NCBI GenBank assembly: GCA_026707445.1
Contig: JAPOWV010000083.1
Coordinates: forward strand, 1-64,000
Length of the DNA: 64,000 bases
Origin: Gammaproteobacteria bacterium
GTDB taxonomy: Bacteria; Pseudomonadota; Gammaproteobacteria; Steroidobacterales; Foliamicaceae
Reading direction: 5' to 3'
Program-made: the position numbers and the translations under genes
Shown: piece by piece, positions 62,030 through 64,000 of the stretch
Layout: each line of letters opens with the position of its first letter
Position numbering within the stretch: position 1 is the first letter of the stretch
Notes under the pieces: model-generated
What the model was told of the DNA's origin: nothing
Databases searched by the model: none
Seen by the model: only the letters and a program-made list of their open reading frames with translations

Positions 62030-63010
62030 ATGCGCGTAGTTGCCATTTCCAGGCCGGGAGGCCCCGAGGTACTGGTTGTCGAACGGCGGCCCCGGCCTGT
62101 CCCCGCCGCCGGCGAGGTATTGATCCGGGTGGCCGCAGCCGGCGTCAACCGGCCCGATTGCATGCAGCGCCAGGGCATCTATCCGCCACCCGCGGGCGCG
62201 CCCGAGTGGCCGGGGTTGGAAGTGGCGGGTCATGTCGACGCGGTTGGCGAGGGGGTGAAGAACCCGGTCGTGGGCGATGCTGTCTGCGCACTGGTTCCGG
62301 GCGGGGGTTACGCCGAATATTGCGTGGCGCCGGCGGCGCTCTGCCTTCCGGTTCCAAACGGCGTTTCCATGATAGAGGCCGCGGCCATTCCGGAAACCTG
62401 GTTCACCGTCTGGACCAACCTGGTGGACGCCGGCCGGTTGCAGGCGGGCGACACCGTTCTGGTGCACGGTGGCGCCAGCGGAATCGGCACCGCCGCCATC
62501 GGCATCGGCAACGCCCTCGGCGCGCGTGTCTTCGTGACGGCCGGCAGCGAGGAGAAAGTGCGGTTCTGCCGGGAGCTGGGCGCCTGGGGGGGCGCGTGCT
62601 ATCGGACCGAAGACTGGCCCGCGGCACTGACAACCGCAACCGGCGGCAACGGCGTGGATGTGGTTCTGTGCATGGTGGGCGCGCCCTATCTTCGCGACAA
62701 TCTACGCAGCCTCAGGCCCGGCGGCCGGCTGGTGCTGATTGCGGCCCTGGGCGGGCCGAAGACGGAACTTGATATCCGGCGGGTGATGATGTCGCGCTTG
62801 TGGATTACCGGCTCTACGCTGCGGCCGCGCTCGAACGCAGAAAAGGCGAAAATCGCCGGCGCGGTTCGGGAGCGCCTGTGGCCGCTGCTGGAATCGGGCG
62901 AACTCCGGCCCGTCGTGCAACGCTCATTTCCGCTGGAACAGGCCGAAGCGGCGCACGCCATGATGGAGGCCAACCTCACCCGCGGCAAACTGGTCCTCAC
63001 CATCCCGTAG
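62030..63010 (+). CDS. Zinc-independent quinone oxidoreductase (zeta-crystallin/PIG3-like)
   Basis: The 326-residue MDR-family protein has VVAISRPGGPEVLVVE at the start, AAGVNRPDCMQRQGIYPPPAGAP, the cofactor loop VHGGASGIGTAAIGIG and a C-terminal SFPLEQAEAAHAMMEANLTRGKLVL. PIG3-like members reduce quinones with NADPH. No zinc ligands are seen. ATG 62030 matches the family start. It is convergent with xerD across a palindromic repeat. Confidence 0.9.
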   Translation: MRVVAISRPGGPEVLVVERRPRPVPAAGEVLIRVAAAGVNRPDCMQRQGIYPPPAGAPEWPGLEVAGHVDAVGEGVKNPVVGDAVCALVPGGGYAEYCVAPAALCLPVPNGVSMIEAAAIPETWFTVWTNLVDAGRLQAGDTVLVHGGASGIGTAAIGIGNALGARVFVTAGSEEKVRFCRELGAWGGACYRTEDWPAALTTATGGNGVDVVLCMVGAPYLRDNLRSLRPGGRLVLIAALGGPKTELDIRRVMMSRLWITGSTLRPRSNAEKAKIAGAVRERLWPLLESGELRPVVQRSFPLEQAEAAHAMMEANLTRGKLVLTIP

Positions 63011-63017
63011 CTCTCGT

Positions 63018-63136
63018 GCGTTGAGTGCCCGTGCCATTGCCTGCCGGGAGCGTCTGAGGCAGGGATGCCGAAGCCGAGCCCACAGGGATGTGCTTGCCGG
63101 CGTATCCCGGCAGGCAATGGCACGGGCACTCAACGC
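63018..63136. repeat. Long hairpin with conserved loop, copy 3
   Basis: Perfect 32-bp arms (63018-63049 and 63105-63136) flank a 55-nt loop that carries GAGGCAGGGATGCCGAAG and CCGAGCCCACAGGGATG, the same core as copies 1 and 2. The element starts seven bases after one stop codon and ends at the last base of the xerD stop. Its position between convergent genes suggests a bidirectional transcription barrier or an insertion in neutral sequence. Confidence 0.85.
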
Positions 63137-64000
63137 TAAGCGCGGGGATGGTGCTCGCGGTGCAGGTCGCGCAGGCGCTTGCGCGCCACCTGCGTGTAGA
63201 TTTGCGTCGTCGACAGGCTGCTGTGCCCCAGCAGCAATTGCACGACCCTAAGATCGGCGCCATGGTCCAGCAGGTGCGTGGCGAAAGCATGCCGCAAGGT
63301 GTGCGGCGTCAGGCCTTCCGCAATGCCCGCGGCGGCGCCGTGCTTGCGCAGCCGCTGCCAGAACGCCTGCCGGGTCATGGCAGTGCCCCTGCGGGTCGGG
63401 AACAGCGCGTCGCTCACCCTCTCCCCGAGGATTTCGCGGCGGGCGCCATCCAGGAACTTCCGCACCCAGTCGGCTGCCTCCTCCCCCAACGGGACCAGTC
63501 TCTCTTTCGAACCCTTGCCCTCGACCCGAAGCACTCCGTTGGCCAGGTTCAATTGCGCCAGGGACAGGTTGATCAGCTCGCTGACGCGCAGCCCGGTCGC
63601 GTACAGCACCTCCAACATGCACCGGTCCCGCAAGCCCAGCGGGTCCGACAGGGATGGAGCGGCCAGCAGGTCCTCTACCTCTCTTTCCGTCAGGGAGTGC
63701 GGCAGCGGGCGTCCAACGCGCGGCGTGGCGATCTGCGCCGAAGGATCGCGATCGATCAGCCCCTCCCGCACCAGGTAGCCGTAGAAGCGCCGGGCGGTGG
63801 ACAGTTGCCGCGACAGCGTGCGGGCATTGACACCTTCCGCGGTCCGTTCGCCGATGAAGGCCAGCAGGTCCGGTTTGCCGGCCTCCGTCAACTCCTTGCC
63901 GCGCTTGCCCAGCCACCGTTCCAGCAGCCGGATGTCGGCCCCGTAGGCCGCCAGCGTGTTGCGGGCAAGCCCCTGTTCCGACCACATCGCGTCAAGAAAG
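63136..64000 (-). CDS. xerD: Tyrosine recombinase XerD (5' end outside window)
   Basis: At least 288 residues are encoded; the frame is still open at the window edge (FLDAM precedes WSEQGLARNTLAAY), so the true start lies beyond 64000. The catalytic set is complete: Arg in ATGLRVSELINL, Lys in GKGSKERLVP, HTLRHAFATH, GHSSLSTTQIYT with the nucleophile Tyr. With XerC it resolves chromosome dimers at dif. Full-length similarity and lack of phage genes support the housekeeping enzyme rather than an integrase. Confidence 0.92.
   Translation of the reverse strand, partial: FLDAMWSEQGLARNTLAAYGADIRLLERWLGKRGKELTEAGKPDLLAFIGERTAEGVNARTLSRQLSTARRFYGYLVREGLIDRDPSAQIATPRVGRPLPHSLTEREVEDLLAAPSLSDPLGLRDRCMLEVLYATGLRVSELINLSLAQLNLANGVLRVEGKGSKERLVPLGEEAADWVRKFLDGARREILGERVSDALFPTRRGTAMTRQAFWQRLRKHGAAAGIAEGLTPHTLRHAFATHLLDHGADLRVVQLLLGHSSLSTTQIYTQVARKRLRDLHREHHPRA

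Noticed and set aside
1..64000. CRISPR array or phage region
   Set aside because: No regularly spaced direct repeats, cas genes or phage structural genes were seen on either strand.

Overview
The window looks like chromosomal DNA from a free-living, Gram-negative, high-GC bacterium, most likely a marine gammaproteobacterium. The evidence is three large TonB-dependent receptors (two with the plug style common in Xanthomonas/Caulobacter relatives), a complete alginate-type lyase set, a TRAP transporter, an NrtR-nadA pair, an ammonium transporter coupled to a TorF-type porin, and tight ATGA/TGATG gene overlaps. No phage genes, full insertion sequences or CRISPR arrays are visible. The species cannot be fixed from the sequence alone.

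0.2-17.9 kb: an accessory catabolic or uptake region. It holds four alpha/beta-hydrolase-fold proteins (two with a normal Ser-Asp-His triad, tandemly duplicated; two with His where the nucleophile should be), an FAD oxidoreductase, an APH-type phosphotransferase, a PQQ-propeller/cytochrome c protein, a cupin, a GPH-type symporter, a phytanoyl-CoA-dioxygenase-like enzyme and a TonB receptor. A three-gene ABC-2 exporter (ATPase plus two DUF3526-like permeases) converges on the receptor. The substrate is unknown.

18.0-41.8 kb: a uronate/alginate utilisation region. A beta-helix protein and a TonB receptor diverge from a LacI-like operator. A hydratase, a LacI regulator and kduI follow. A long minus-strand series then runs TonB receptor, GntR regulator, PL6 lyase, PL17 oligoalginate lyase, SDR, acyl-CoA dehydrogenase and Cys/Met PLP enzyme. 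On the plus strand are kduD and a TRAP transporter (P, Q, M). Expected flow: outer-membrane import, endolytic PL6, exolytic PL17, then 4-deoxy-5-hexoseulose uronate, handled by KduI/KduD and possibly by the second SDR acting as a DEH reductase, to KDG. KDG kinase and KDPG aldolase are not in the window. A 17-bp palindrome in front of both the LacI gene and kduD ties the two halves into one regulon.

41.9-47.0 kb: two DUF1838-like secreted proteins, a large secreted chelatase-like protein and an FAD-binding oxidase; the last three form a minus-strand operon. 47.1-53.5 kb: the Lhr helicase, tRNA-Val(GAC), and the divergent nrtR-nadA pair. 53.5-60.8 kb: a signalling set (response regulator-PP2C, RsbW-like kinase, LivK-like binding protein, histidine kinase) converging on a STAS protein that lies behind porin and amt. 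60.9-64 kb: moaA, a quinone oxidoreductase, and xerD cut by the window edge.

Five palindromic repeat structures are present (1257-1520, 7791-7848, 25814-25925, 34129-34230, 63018-63136). Three of them share a conserved loop on unrelated perfect stems and are the most unusual DNA-level signal here. No gene-free stretch exceeds 300 bases. The longest are the left edge (1-205, relatively AT-rich, no gene seen), 1286-1518 (repeat) and 38037-38279 (promoter/operator region).
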